Of a DNA stretch of 64,000 nt, positions 46,059 through 55,026 are shown piece after piece. The notes under the pieces are model-generated. The model was given only the letters and a program-made list of their open reading frames with translations. It did not search any database and was not told the DNA's origin. Location: assembly GCA_036405135.1 (NCBI GenBank), contig DASWYF010000019.1, positions 1-64,000 on the forward strand, in the 5' to 3' direction. How positions within the stretch are numbered: the stretch's first letter is position 1; the number at the start of each line of letters is the position of its first letter. The position numbers were made by a program, and so were the translations under genes. Source of the stretch: Verrucomicrobiia bacterium (GTDB taxonomy: Bacteria; Verrucomicrobiota; Verrucomicrobiia; Limisphaerales; JAEYXS01).

Positions 46059-47603
46059 TCATTTAACATGCCGGAAAATGACTACTGGCGAGGATTCCTT
46101 ACGCCATGATTCGAATATTGTCTTGGGGATGAAACCTGGGCCTTGTGGGTAGGATCCGGTCGCCAGTTCAGGGCGGCCATCACCATCCAGATCGCCGGCA
46201 TCCATCACAAACCAGCGGCCCCACTGGCTTTCCGGCATGGTGACGGGTTTCCAATCGCCGTTGCCTTCATTGTAGAGATAGACGAGCGATTTTGCAGCAG
46301 CCTTTTGGAAGTCTGGAAAGAATGAACTGACTACGATATCCAGCCTGCCGGTGGTCCTGAAGTCCGCAGCGATGGCTTTATAGGCGCCGTTCAGTGGCAG
46401 AAAATATTTCAAGGCGAAACGATTTTGCCCGTCGTTAAGGTAGATGCGGACGCCGTGATATGGTTTCAGCGGGGCTATGCCACTGAAGTCACCATTATCG
46501 CCGTTGGTAGTGAGAACATCCGGATGACCGTCGCCGTTGAAGTCGGCCATTTGAAAGGAGGAGCTTCCCCAAGTTGGCGGCCATTGCAGCAAAGGAATCT
46601 CTTTGAAGACGCCGTTCCCTTGGTTTTGCAACCAGTAAAGACCTTCCCAAGCCTGGGCCATGAGGACTACCAGATCTTCCCGGCCATCCTTATCCAAGTC
46701 TATGGCCTGTGTCATGGTGGCCCCTGGACGGTCAATAAGGATATGTTCCGCATAGCTGCCGTCACCACGGTTTTCAAACCATGCCAGGTTGCCGAGATTG
46801 TTGCCGAAGGAGCATACTACGAGATCTTCACGGTGGTCCCGGTTGATGTCAGTGACCAAGGTGTGGACGGGGCGGTGAAGATTTTTCAGGAGGGATTTTT
46901 TTTCAACAGGACCGGCTTTGGGACTGCCAAAGAACACTACTTCACCTTTTGCTTCATCAGAAGGATAAAGGCTGCCAATCGAAGTAAGAAAAAAACCATT
47001 GGTGCTGAGCGCCATATGCACCACAGGTTGGTTCAGTTGAATGCCTCCTCCAAGGCGGCCACGGTCATCAAAGAAGAGCAAGTTCCCGGATAATGCGTCA
47101 GCCACATAAAGGCGACGGTTGGACGGGTCGATCTTGATCAGGGAGACAGCCGGGGAATCTGCCCGCCAGGCGGAATATTCCCCGCGCAGAGGCGGGCGGG
47201 GGGCGGCGGGAAGGGCAGTCGGAGCAGCCTCCATGGCTGCGGGCGCTTCTGATAAATAATAGCGAACCAAGTTTTGCCATTCCTTTTCTGACATTGCGGG
47301 GGCGGCAGGAAAAGGGCGTTTCTGTTTTAGCAAGGAACCGCCAGGAGCGATTTCGTAATCAAAGGGTTCCATCCCCATCATCTTCCGCATCTTGGGGAGT
47401 ATTTCATGCTTCCATGAACTTTGATCCAAGGTGGAAGGCTCCGGGAAGAGGTGGCAGGTGGAGCAGGCGGATTGAGCCAGTGTGCGGGCTTCAAGGGCCG
47501 GAGATTTCGAGGCTGTTTCCAACGGGCCGGGAACTTGGCCCTGAACATGACCGATGCAAGCCAAGCATGCCCACAAGATTTTCCATGCCATGCCTCGGAT
47601 CAT
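46059..47603 (-). CDS. Exported FG-GAP (VCBS) repeat protein with a CXXCH heme motif
   Basis: About 514 residues. A signal peptide precedes an N-terminal segment with CSTCH (Cys47, Cys50, His51), a c-type heme attachment site. A seven-bladed FG-GAP/VCBS propeller follows (DINRDHREDLVV, DLDKDGREDLVV, DFNGDGHPDVLT, DLDGDGRPELAT give Ca-binding DxDxDG loops). Likely a surface or periplasmic electron-carrying scaffold. The start could be at 47591; 47603 (MIRGMAWK) is used. A methyltransferase follows. Confidence 0.85.
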   Translation of the reverse strand: MIRGMAWKILWACLACIGHVQGQVPGPLETASKSPALEARTLAQSACSTCHLFPEPSTLDQSSWKHEILPKMRKMMGMEPFDYEIAPGGSLLKQKRPFPAAPAMSEKEWQNLVRYYLSEAPAAMEAAPTALPAAPRPPLRGEYSAWRADSPAVSLIKIDPSNRRLYVADALSGNLLFFDDRGRLGGGIQLNQPVVHMALSTNGFFLTSIGSLYPSDEAKGEVVFFGSPKAGPVEKKSLLKNLHRPVHTLVTDINRDHREDLVVCSFGNNLGNLAWFENRGDGSYAEHILIDRPGATMTQAIDLDKDGREDLVVLMAQAWEGLYWLQNQGNGVFKEIPLLQWPPTWGSSSFQMADFNGDGHPDVLTTNGDNGDFSGIAPLKPYHGVRIYLNDGQNRFALKYFLPLNGAYKAIAADFRTTGRLDIVVSSFFPDFQKAAAKSLVYLYNEGNGDWKPVTMPESQWGRWFVMDAGDLDGDGRPELATGSYPQGPGFIPKTIFESWRKESSPVVIFRHVK

Positions 47604-47875
47604 AACTATCCGAACGTTTGGAAGCCATAGCATAAATATGGTAGAGGGGGACTCAGTTCGTTGATGAGGATCACTACTGGAGATTCTTTTTCCGCTCGTT
47701 TCTTCGTCACATAAAATCCCGGGTGACGGGCTTTGGGGTGGAGCCTTGGACTTGATATTTAAAGACGATACGGAAGGGAAATTTTAAAGCCCTTTCACCC
47801 AAAAGGGCTATGGCGGCATCGGGAGCGGCAGTGTCATGCTAAGGTGTAAAGTTCACCTTAATAGACGTATTGCTT
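47604..47875. promoter_or_regulatory. Divergent promoter region with two short hairpins
   Basis: Between the divergent FG-GAP gene and the second lipoprotein-pseudopilin pair. AGCCCTTTCACCCAAAAGGGCT (near 47790) and AAGGTGTAAAGTTCACCTT (47841-47859) are inverted repeats; the second ends 16 bp before the lipoprotein ATG. The corresponding paralogous pair also has an inverted repeat just before its first gene. Confidence 0.45.
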
Positions 47876-48370
47876 ATGGAGTTTTTCGCTCAAGTTAGGG
47901 AAGCTAAAGTTTCCAAGGTTTGGTTGGCCAGCCTATCCGCGCTGATATTGGCAGTGACAACCGGTTGTGAGAAAACGCCGCCAGAGGCACCGCAAGCCGA
48001 AGAGCAGGCAGGGCCGAAACTCTCTGATGAAGTGATGCCAGCCATGAGTGTGGTGGGAGAGCCGTCCAGTGCGCCTCCTCCGGCAACTCCTTCATTTCCA
48101 GGGGCTCCGACGGTGGCTGGGGCGGCTCAACCGCAAGAGAAAGCGGGCAGTTTCGATTCTTCTGCGGTGGCTACCAAGGAAGAGGCGGAAGAGTGGATCA
48201 ACCAGCTCAATTTTATGGTGAGCGAGTATCGGGGTACCTATGACAAGATGCCGCCCGATTTGGAGGAGTTCATCCGTAAAGGATATTTCAAGAATCTTCC
48301 GCCTGCTCCTGCCGGGAAGAAATACTTTTTAGACCCTCAATCCAAACAAGTCGTTCTGCAAGACAAGTAA
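47876..48370 (+). CDS. Putative lipoprotein paired with a pseudopilin (paralogue)
   Basis: 164 residues with a probable lipoprotein signal (Cys31 after TTG), a Pro/Ala-rich linker and a C-terminal domain reading EEWINQLNFMVSEYRGTYDKMPPDLEEFIRKGYFKNLPPAPAGKKYFLD...VVLQ. This matches the protein at 37076-37594 at its end (LPxAPAGxxYxLD, VVLQ). 39 bp upstream of a pseudopilin. Lipobox is weak, so the anchor is less certain than in the paralogue. Function unknown. Confidence 0.72.
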   Translation: MEFFAQVREAKVSKVWLASLSALILAVTTGCEKTPPEAPQAEEQAGPKLSDEVMPAMSVVGEPSSAPPPATPSFPGAPTVAGAAQPQEKAGSFDSSAVATKEEAEEWINQLNFMVSEYRGTYDKMPPDLEEFIRKGYFKNLPPAPAGKKYFLDPQSKQVVLQDK

Positions 48371-48409
48371 TGCCGTAAAACATTCACCAAATCACCGAAT
48401 CGCCATTTT

Positions 48410-49285
48410 ATGAACAATCTAATCAATCTGCAAAGCGGGACACACCGGCAAAGGGGGTTCACGCTCATCGAATTGCTAGTGGTGATCGCCATCATCGCCA
48501 TCTTGGCTGGCATGTTGCTGCCCGCATTGGCCAAGGCCAAGGTAAAGGCCATGACGACCAGTTGCCTCAACAACTTGAAGCAATATGGGACGGTGCAAGC
48601 GATGTATCGGGATGATACCAGCGGTGAATTGCCATATGCCGGCATTCGCGGGGTGGGTGGCAACGGTTCCTGGGGATGGGATGATGTGGTAGCCAACTAT
48701 TATGGCGTCACCGTTTCTTCCAACCAGATGCGTGGTTCGATGCCGGCGGTGTGCGATATCAAGAGTTTGCGGTGTCCATCGGATAAAATCCGCAATGAGG
48801 CGGATTCGATCACATCGTATCCTTTGCGCCGCAGCTATGCTCCGACTGCCTATGGCGATCCGGAGACTTTATGGCCACCATCACCCGCCAGCCGTCGCGG
48901 CTTGGGGCTGATTTGGAACCACGATGCTGCCTATCCGGTCAGTTGGAACACCAAGGATTCGGTGACGTCTCCCATGCCCATGCCGTTTAACCAGCGGGCC
49001 ATCAATACTGATTTTATTCTTGAGCCTGAGTCTCAGATCAGTCTGACGGAATTCATCCGGAATAACAGCTATATGGGGCATGGCAACTGGGGAAATGTCA
49101 TTGCCAACGCCAATTCCCACATGAGCACTGGAGCGCCTTCCATCAATGATTTCCACAACAAGTTCATCAACTATGTGTTCATTGATGGGCACGCGGAAAG
49201 CCTTGAACCAATTAAAACTCTGGGATCCACCAACCGGACGCTCACAGTGTTAAGCGGTGGCTGGACGATTTTAGCCAAAGACTAA
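48410..49285 (+). CDS. Pseudopilin-like protein, paralogue of 36054-37079
   Basis: 291 residues with a class III signal ([21 protein letters not shown]). The body shares [28 protein letters not shown] and YVFIDGH with the protein at 36054-37079, in the same order. Preceded by a lipoprotein gene as in that pair. Expected to be processed by a prepilin peptidase and assembled in a type II secretion-like or type IV pilus-like structure; a role for large Verrucomicrobia pseudopilin sets is unproved. Confidence 0.88.
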   Translation: MNNLINLQSGTHRQRGFTLIELLVVIAIIAILAGMLLPALAKAKVKAMTTSCLNNLKQYGTVQAMYRDDTSGELPYAGIRGVGGNGSWGWDDVVANYYGVTVSSNQMRGSMPAVCDIKSLRCPSDKIRNEADSITSYPLRRSYAPTAYGDPETLWPPSPASRRGLGLIWNHDAAYPVSWNTKDSVTSPMPMPFNQRAINTDFILEPESQISLTEFIRNNSYMGHGNWGNVIANANSHMSTGAPSINDFHNKFINYVFIDGHAESLEPIKTLGSTNRTLTVLSGGWTILAKD

Positions 49286-49300
49286 CAACTGCCTTTTGCG

Positions 49301-49330
49301 AAACCCGCCAGCCGAGGGGCTGGCGGGTTT
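49301..49330. terminator. Intrinsic terminator after the second pseudopilin gene
   Basis: AAACCCGCCAGCC / GGCTGGCGGGTTT with a 4-nt loop, followed by ATCTTTT. Serves both converging genes. Confidence 0.9.
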
Positions 49331-49338
49331 ATCTTTTG

Positions 49339-51291
49339 TCAGCGGGAGGTTTTTAGCAGCCCGGCGATCCGCTCCACATCAAAGACACATCCGCCCCAAG
49401 TCCCGCCGCTCACGCCTTGCAATGCTGCCCAGAGTTTGGTGTCTTCCGGCAAGGCTGGGTTCGGGGCCATGTCTGACCGGGAAGCCCTTGCTGCCAGAAC
49501 CTTGGCTCCTTCTTCCGGTGTGAAGCGTAGGCCTGCTTCTCCGATCAGGTCCAAACTGCCTGTAAGGGTGTTGCGGTCCACGATGATGCGGATCAAATCA
49601 CCATCGAGCAGTTTGCCAATGGGACCGCCCGCCAGGCCTTCCGGCCCGACATGGCCGATACAAGCTCCTGTTGAGACGCCGCTGAACCGCGCATCTGTGA
49701 TGAGTGCCACCTGTTTGCCGAAAGGCAGGAATTTCAGCGCGGAGGTTACTTGGTAGGTCTCTTCCATGCCGGTGCCCATTGGGCCGATACCCACCAGCAC
49801 CATGATGTCACCGGCCTGGATGCGCTTTTCCTTGATGGCCGTGATGGCCGCCCGTTCGCTGGTGAAAATCCGTGCCGGACCTTCCTTGCGATAAACATTG
49901 TCCGCATCCACCACGGAAGGATCAATGGCCGTGCTCTTGATGACCGCGCCCTCAGGAGCCAGATTGCCCGTAGGGAAGGTGACCGTGCTGGTCAGTCCGC
50001 GTGCTTTCGCTTGGGCAGGGGACATGATGACGTCATCGGGATTGATGCCGTCCTGTTGCTGCAAGATATCGCGGAACTTCTTCCGTCGTTCCGAACCTTC
50101 CCACCAGTTCAGCACTTCATCCAAGGTGCAACCCGCCACCGTCATTACCTTAGTATCCAGTAAGCCCAGTGTGCGCAGATGCAACATCACTTCCGGCACA
50201 CCGCCCGCGAGAAATGCCCGCACCGTGGGATGATGCACCGGCCCATTCGGCAACACGCTAACCAAGCGGGGAACCGCACGATTCACCTCGATCCAGTCAT
50301 TAACCGTGGGCCGCTTCAAACCAGCGGCATAAGCGATCGCCGGGATGTGCAGCAATAGATTCGTGGAACCACCAAACGCTGCATGTACCGCCATGGCATT
50401 GCGCACCGCTGCATCCGTCAAAATATCCTTCAACTTCAGGCCGCGTTTTTCCAGCTCCATCACGGCACGAGCCGAACGCACTGCGATGTCTGTCCATACA
50501 GGTTCACCTGAGGGCGCGAGTGCTGAATGAGGAACGGACATACCGAGCGCTTCCCCAACCACTTGAGAAGTCGCCGCTGTACCGAGGAACTGGCACCCAC
50601 CACCGGGCGAGCCGCAAGCACGGCACCCGAGATCCGCCGCTTCTGAAAGGCTCACGATGCCATGTGAGAAACGCGCCCCTAGAGTCTGCACCGCACCCGC
50701 ATCCTCACCATTCGTCGGCGGCAAGGTCACGCCGCCGGGAACGAGCACGCAGGGAAGTTCTTTCGCGCCCGCCAGAGCCATCATCATCGCGGGCAAGCCT
50801 TTATCACATGTCGCTACGCCGATGACGCCCGAGCGCGTGGGCAGCGAGCGGATGAGACGGCGCATCACTTGCGCGGCATCATTGCGATAGGGCAAACTAT
50901 CGAACATGCCCGTCGTGCCTTGCGTGCGGCCATCGCAGGGATCAGAGCAATACGCAGCGAAGGGCAGTCCCTTCTGATCGCGCAATTCATTCGCTGCCGC
51001 TTGCACCAAGAGGCTGATCTCCCAATGTCCCGTGTGATAACCGAGCGCGATGGGTTTGCCATCCGGCGCACGCATACCACCCTGTGTGCTGAGGATGAGA
51101 TATTGTTTACGACCGAGTTCCGAGGGATTCCAGCCCATGCCCGCATTCTGCGTAAGGCCGAAGAGATCGCCGCTGGGGCGATTCAGGAGCATGTCGGCAT
51201 CGATGGGCAGGCTGCCTTCGGGGCCGGCAGCTTTGGTGCGCACTTCGTAAAGGTTGGGCAGCACACCATCCAAGAGAGGCTGGAGATTCAT
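49339..51291 (-). CDS. yjhG: D-xylonate dehydratase, YjhG/YagF type (IlvD/EDD family)
   Basis: 650 residues, close to E. coli YjhG in length and sequence pattern. It dehydrates D-xylonate to 2-keto-3-deoxy-D-xylonate (Fe-S dependent IlvD/EDD superfamily). Conserved blocks include [10 protein letters not shown]-like [44 protein letters not shown] and [15 protein letters not shown] with cluster cysteines. Its ATG overlaps the stop of the preceding small membrane protein gene. Suggests an oxidative pentose pathway. Confidence 0.93.
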   Translation of the reverse strand: MNLQPLLDGVLPNLYEVRTKAAGPEGSLPIDADMLLNRPSGDLFGLTQNAGMGWNPSELGRKQYLILSTQGGMRAPDGKPIALGYHTGHWEISLLVQAAANELRDQKGLPFAAYCSDPCDGRTQGTTGMFDSLPYRNDAAQVMRRLIRSLPTRSGVIGVATCDKGLPAMMMALAGAKELPCVLVPGGVTLPPTNGEDAGAVQTLGARFSHGIVSLSEAADLGCRACGSPGGGCQFLGTAATSQVVGEALGMSVPHSALAPSGEPVWTDIAVRSARAVMELEKRGLKLKDILTDAAVRNAMAVHAAFGGSTNLLLHIPAIAYAAGLKRPTVNDWIEVNRAVPRLVSVLPNGPVHHPTVRAFLAGGVPEVMLHLRTLGLLDTKVMTVAGCTLDEVLNWWEGSERRKKFRDILQQQDGINPDDVIMSPAQAKARGLTSTVTFPTGNLAPEGAVIKSTAIDPSVVDADNVYRKEGPARIFTSERAAITAIKEKRIQAGDIMVLVGIGPMGTGMEETYQVTSALKFLPFGKQVALITDARFSGVSTGACIGHVGPEGLAGGPIGKLLDGDLIRIIVDRNTLTGSLDLIGEAGLRFTPEEGAKVLAARASRSDMAPNPALPEDTKLWAALQGVSGGTWGGCVFDVERIAGLLKTSR

Positions 51292-51773
51292 TCCTTCTTT
51301 TTCTTTTTGATTTCCACTGGCGCGGGCGGATTCGTCGGCACCAGGGTCATCGTGTAACCGGACTTCCAGATATACTGCTGGCGGTTCACCGTCATCACGC
51401 GCGGCAAAAGTTCGATCTCATTGCCGTAGCACAACAAAACGACTGTTCCAGGTTGGAACGTAAGGTCTTCGAAAATGACTTCACCAAAACCGGCGGCAAA
51501 CGGCCATTGCTTTGGTTGTTCGAACTTGATGGTTTGAGGAAGCTGGTTGGTGCCGATGGGCGCACCTTTGAACTCGAACTTCACGTCATGAATCTTCAAG
51601 GCGGGCTGATTCACCACCATGAGCGGATGTCCATTCGTGCTTTGCTCAAAGCGCACTTCCCATGGTCCTTTCGCATAGCGCTGATGCTCGATGAACCAGT
51701 ACGCGACGATATACACGCCCAAGGCAATGCCAAAGGAGATGGCGAGATGTTTCCACAAACCTTCAAACCGCAT
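51288..51773 (-). CDS. Single-pass membrane protein, unknown, coupled to yjhG
   Basis: 161 residues: one hydrophobic segment (about 10-27) then a soluble exported domain ending in a Lys-rich tail (EIKKKKKE). Its stop overlaps the yjhG ATG by four bases, so the two are translationally coupled. No family recognised; link to pentose metabolism is only by position. Confidence 0.6.
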   Translation of the reverse strand: MRFEGLWKHLAISFGIALGVYIVAYWFIEHQRYAKGPWEVRFEQSTNGHPLMVVNQPALKIHDVKFEFKGAPIGTNQLPQTIKFEQPKQWPFAAGFGEVIFEDLTFQPGTVVLLCYGNEIELLPRVMTVNRQQYIWKSGYTMTLVPTNPPAPVEIKKKKKE

Positions 51774-51948
51774 AGAACCGCCAGACAGTCGGCAAGCGGG
51801 CGGGATGTGTCAAGCGCCCCCGAAAAGGGGCTGCCGGTAGCACCGGGCGTTTGGATTCGTCCCCATTGCTCCACCCGCGCTTGGTGCTTGCCTGCGGTTC
51901 ACACTTTGCCAGAGTTCCGTCAGATACGTTTGCAAACCTGCGATTCTT

Positions 51949-52320
51949 ATGCCTTTTAGCATCACTGAAGAGCCGGGCCATTTTTTTGTGAAGCTTTTCG
52001 GTGTGCTCACCGCCCGTGATCTCGGCGATTTTGGCGCGGCAGCCTGGGAATTGGAGAAAGCGCAGGCCACGGTCCTGCCGCGCGTCACCGACCTGAGCGA
52101 GGTGGAGAACCTGACTGTGGATTTCAGCGCCGTCTGGCAATTGGCCGAGAACCGAAGGAGCCGGACATTTCCCAATAGCTTCAAATCTGCCATCGTCGCC
52201 CCCAAGGACCATTTGCTTGGTTACGCGCGAATGTTCCAGACATTGAATGATCACCCGCAGATCACGATAAGGATATTTCGAGATATGGCATCAGCGCGGG
52301 AGTGGATCTTGGAAAAGTGA
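51949..52320 (+). CDS. SpoIIAA-like/STAS-type protein
   Basis: 123 residues. FSITEEPGHFFVKLFGVLTARDLGDF and the final MASAREWILEK match the SpoIIAA-like (STAS) fold seen in small cytosolic proteins, but the anti-sigma-factor-antagonist serine cannot be assigned. Monocistronic. Weak but plausible call. Confidence 0.6.
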   Translation: MPFSITEEPGHFFVKLFGVLTARDLGDFGAAAWELEKAQATVLPRVTDLSEVENLTVDFSAVWQLAENRRSRTFPNSFKSAIVAPKDHLLGYARMFQTLNDHPQITIRIFRDMASAREWILEK

Positions 52321-52343
52321 GGGAGCGTGCCCGCCGTCACCGG

Positions 52344-52370
52344 CCCTCTCCTCGGTGTGTTTGAGGAGAG
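52344..52370. repeat. Degenerate REP palindrome
   Basis: CCTCTCCTC...GAGGAGAG with an 8-nt loop, same class as 2998-3040. Lies in the 470-bp gap 52321-52788, which otherwise holds the paired element below and no gene. Confidence 0.55.
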
Positions 52371-52633
52371 AGCCAGCGCTGGGCGTTCCCCAATACGTGC
52401 GATAGTCCCCACCGTCGCACGCTTCCCATTGCCTCCCTGGCAAATCAACGGACGTGCTGCGTCCCCACAGCCGCCCACGTCCGTATCATTTACCGGCCTA
52501 TGCCACCTGCGCACCCATCCGCACGAGGCGACACGCTACCGGCAAAAGAACTTCCGTTGACGTGTGACATCATGTGGATGCGCCTGCACAGGTGCATCTA
52601 TAATTGAAGGGGAGATTTATAAACGGCAGCTTA

Positions 52634-52782
52634 GGAGCGCGACTCTCCGAGTCGCAGCAACTTACCTAAGCGATAAGCGGCATAATATTTTTGGAGTGTT
52701 CAAGCAGGGGTGCTCGTTGCTTCAGATAGTTTGCTCACCGTAAGTCATTTGGACGTTGCTGCGACTCGGAGAGTCGCGCTCC
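52634..52782. repeat. Paired-palindrome element 2 (perfect 27-bp inverted arms)
   Basis: Left arm 52634-52660 and right arm 52756-52782 are exact inverted copies; each holds the palindrome GCGACTCTCCGAGTCGC. The 95-bp spacer begins with ACCTAAGC. The right arm of element 3 (63714-63740) is identical over 27 bp and its left arm differs at one base. The element ends 6 bp from the stop codon of the SDR gene. Confidence 0.88.
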
Positions 52783-52788
52783 ACAAAC

Positions 52789-53535
52789 TCACTCGTGCAC
52801 CCAGCCACGATCGACCAGCAATTCCTGTCCCGTCACCGCGCGGCTCAAATCACTCGCCAGAAAGAGGGCCACATCCGCCACTTCCTCCGGCTGGTTCAGC
52901 GCCGGGATGCATTGGGACTGTCGGATGAGTTTCTTCGCCGCGGGTGTGACGTATTCCTTGAGCTGCCGTTCCGTCATGATCCAACCCGGTGAAATGATGT
53001 TCACACGGATGCCACGTGGTCCCAACTCACGCGCGAGCGAACGGCTGAAGCCGATGATGCCTGCCTTTGTGGACACATACGCGCTCATCACCGGCGGACC
53101 ATTGTGCACCGTGATGGAGGAAAAGTTGATGATAGACGAGCCCGCCTTGAGATGCGGAGCCGCTTCCCGGCACACGAGGAAATAGGCTCGCAAATTCCGC
53201 GCGTGCAAGGTATCCCAAGCCTCCGCCGTGGTATCCGCCAAAGCGATGCGCGGATCAGACGCCGCGTTATTGATGACCGCGCGGATGCTGCCAAGCCGTT
53301 TTGCCACGCCCTGAATCCACTTGGTGATCTGCTTTTCTTTCATCAGATCCACCTTTGTGAACTGGGCCGCTCCATTCAGCTCTTTCACCAGTGTTTCCGC
53401 TGCTTTCACATCTACATCACAGAACTCCACGTGCGCACCTTGCTGGGCAAAGGCACGGACCATCGCGGCACCAATGCCATTGGCGCCGCCGGTGATGAGG
53501 ACGGTTTGACCCTGCAATTCCGTGAATGAAGCCAT
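52789..53535 (-). CDS. Short-chain dehydrogenase/reductase
   Basis: 248 residues, classical SDR. Cofactor loop TGGANGIG (15-22), Asp40 after the second strand favouring NAD, Asn-Asn-Ala (NNAAS), catalytic Ser140 and Tyr153-x-x-x-Lys157 (YVSTK), and the C-terminal SPGWIMTERQ. Substrate unknown; in the neighbourhood of a xylonate dehydratase, a sugar or sugar-acid dehydrogenase is possible. Confidence 0.92.
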   Translation of the reverse strand: MASFTELQGQTVLITGGANGIGAAMVRAFAQQGAHVEFCDVDVKAAETLVKELNGAAQFTKVDLMKEKQITKWIQGVAKRLGSIRAVINNAASDPRIALADTTAEAWDTLHARNLRAYFLVCREAAPHLKAGSSIINFSSITVHNGPPVMSAYVSTKAGIIGFSRSLARELGPRGIRVNIISPGWIMTERQLKEYVTPAAKKLIRQSQCIPALNQPEEVADVALFLASDLSRAVTGQELLVDRGWVHE

Positions 53536-53578
53536 GTGGGGAATTTACGATTTTGGATGGACGATTTACGAGCGCAAT

Positions 53579-53718
53579 GTGCTGCCGGATTCCAGCGGGC
53601 AGTCAAGGGTGCATAGTAGCCAAGGCGGGTTAAAGGCATCGCCGTTACCCAAAAGGTTGTCAGGTAGAGGTGTGTTTCGGCGGACGTTCTCTTACTGCCG
53701 GCTGGAATCCGGCAGCAC
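53579..53718. repeat. Paired-palindrome element 4 (GCTGGAATCCGGCAGC arms)
   Basis: GTGCTGCCGGATTCCAGC (53579-53596) is exactly inverted at 53701-53718; an inner part (GGCAGT) extends the match. Each arm folds on itself as CTGCCGG...CCGGCAG. Spacer about 100 bp. Located in the gap between the SDR gene and the next plus-strand gene. Confidence 0.85.
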
Positions 53719-53829
53719 GGGATCGCGTGCTTCGGCGGTTAAAACTAGCCCGATTTGCACTTCCCCTGCCGCCATGATAGGTTGTTTCAATCCAAGCGAG
53801 TTCTTAAACCTCCAAGTCGTTTCAAGGTT

Positions 53830-54453
53830 ATGAATGCTTCCTTCAAAAACACACTCAAGGTGTCGGTCGTCATCGTCTTGTTGCTGGCTGTCGCCCTCGG
53901 TTTTTGGTTGCCCCGGGCGTTTCGTCCGGACCCGAAAGCCATTGCTGCTGCTGAAACGCGGATGTGGCAGGCGTATTATGCGGCTGATCCCATCCGTCTG
54001 CATACGGAACTGGTCACGCTCATGCAATCCCAGTTCAAAGCCTCGCCCTCTGAAGCCAATGCCATCGCCCAGCGATTGGTCATGGCGGCGTGGAAGTTTG
54101 AGACCAGTTCGGAGAACTATGAGGCAGTGGTGTTGCCGGATTTGGAAGTGGCCTTTGACCAGATACGCAAGTTGTCCCATCGCACCTTTGATTCCAAAGA
54201 AGCGGCCAGGGCGGAACTGGCGTGGTGGGTGGCTCGTCGAACTCCCGGACAGGACAGTGCCCAGCAAGTGGGGCAAAAGATAGGGGCGGTCTATGCCATC
54301 CTTTACGGCTCAGATGAACCTGGCTTCACCGAAGCAGGCGTCTTACGCGCCCAAGCCGGTAAACTGCGGGATGATAGCGGGGCAGGGTGTGATTGGCGGC
54401 AGGTGGAGGCGCTTTTACAGAGGTCTTATCAGGCGTTGGTTGAGGCGATTTAG
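53830..54453 (+). CDS. Hypothetical single-pass membrane protein
   Basis: 207 residues: N-terminal hydrophobic segment (about 8-27, VVIVLLLAVALGFWLP) and a long soluble helical domain (ETRMWQAYYAADPIRL...; EARAELAWWVARRTPG). No family recognised. The frame extends 25 codons upstream without any protein-like character, so 53830 is taken as start. Confidence 0.65.
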   Translation: MNASFKNTLKVSVVIVLLLAVALGFWLPRAFRPDPKAIAAAETRMWQAYYAADPIRLHTELVTLMQSQFKASPSEANAIAQRLVMAAWKFETSSENYEAVVLPDLEVAFDQIRKLSHRTFDSKEAARAELAWWVARRTPGQDSAQQVGQKIGAVYAILYGSDEPGFTEAGVLRAQAGKLRDDSGAGCDWRQVEALLQRSYQALVEAI

Positions 54454-54462
54454 TTTGGCTGC

Positions 54463-54676
54463 TTGGCCCAAAGGGTCAAAAGATCCAGCCCAAGGCAGAC
54501 CACTCAAGGTCTGCCTTGGGTAAAATGTTGGCAAATGAGTGCGGCCTGAAAGTCGCCAGAGCATTCTGGTGTCCCTACAGGGCACACTATTTCACCTCAC
54601 TAAACCTAGGGCAGCCGCCGCATAAAAAGCGGCGGCTGCCCTAGGCTGGACTCTCTTGGCCCTTTGGGCCAAAGCG
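54463..54676. repeat. Compound palindrome cluster between inverted arms
   Basis: Outer arms TTGGCCCAAAGGG (from 54464) and CCCTTTGGGCCAA (to 54672) are inverted. Between them lie hairpins CCCAAGGCAGACC...GGTCTGCCTTGGG (54488-54520), GTCCCTACAGGGCAC (54571-54585) and a long stem CCTAGGGCAGCCGCCG...CGGCGGCTGCCCTAGG (54605-54645). Fills most of the 335-bp gap before the small basic protein gene. Confidence 0.7.
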
Positions 54677-54788
54677 ATACGGCGGTCGTTTTCCTTAAAA
54701 TTACCATTTGCCATGGCGCGGGGGAGTTAGTATATGTTTCGGCCCCTTGCCTTAGGGCGGGGTAGAAACAGCTAAATTTTACGATTTT

Positions 54789-54944
54789 ATGTCACAGCAC
54801 AGAAGTCTCCGTGCCTCGAGCACCTTGGGCGCCAAGCGCAACGTGTTGAAGCGCTTTGAACGTGTGGAATTGATGCGCAAGCGCAGCCAGTGGACGGAAG
54901 GCCGTCGCGTCACCGGTCTGCCGAAGACCAAGCCTGAGGAATAG
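54789..54944 (+). CDS. Small basic protein of the Chlamydiae/Verrucomicrobia/Planctomycetes family (TIGR04137-like)
   Basis: 51 residues: MSQHRSLRASSTLG, AKRNVLKRFERVELMRKR, SQWTEGRRVTGLPKTKPEE. This matches the short basic, presumably ribosome-associated protein conserved across the PVC superphylum. It is too short for ordinary gene calling but begins with ATG, ends in TAG and has a strong terminator 30 bp downstream. No evident Shine-Dalgarno. Role in translation is inferred from conservation. Confidence 0.88.
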   Translation: MSQHRSLRASSTLGAKRNVLKRFERVELMRKRSQWTEGRRVTGLPKTKPEE

Positions 54945-54976
54945 TCTTCCTCGCGCTGGTAAATATCCTTTTCGCG

Positions 54977-55020
54977 GGGCGGGAGTCCGGTAAATGCCGG
55001 TTTCCCGCCCAGCCTTTTTT
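54977..55020. terminator. Intrinsic terminator between small basic protein and pseudouridine synthase genes
   Basis: GGGCGGGA...TCCCGCCC with an inner CCGG/CCGG stem, followed by AGCCTTTTTT. It ends 6 bp before the next start codon, so it may also influence that gene's translation. Confidence 0.8.
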
Positions 55021-55026
55021 CCCGGA

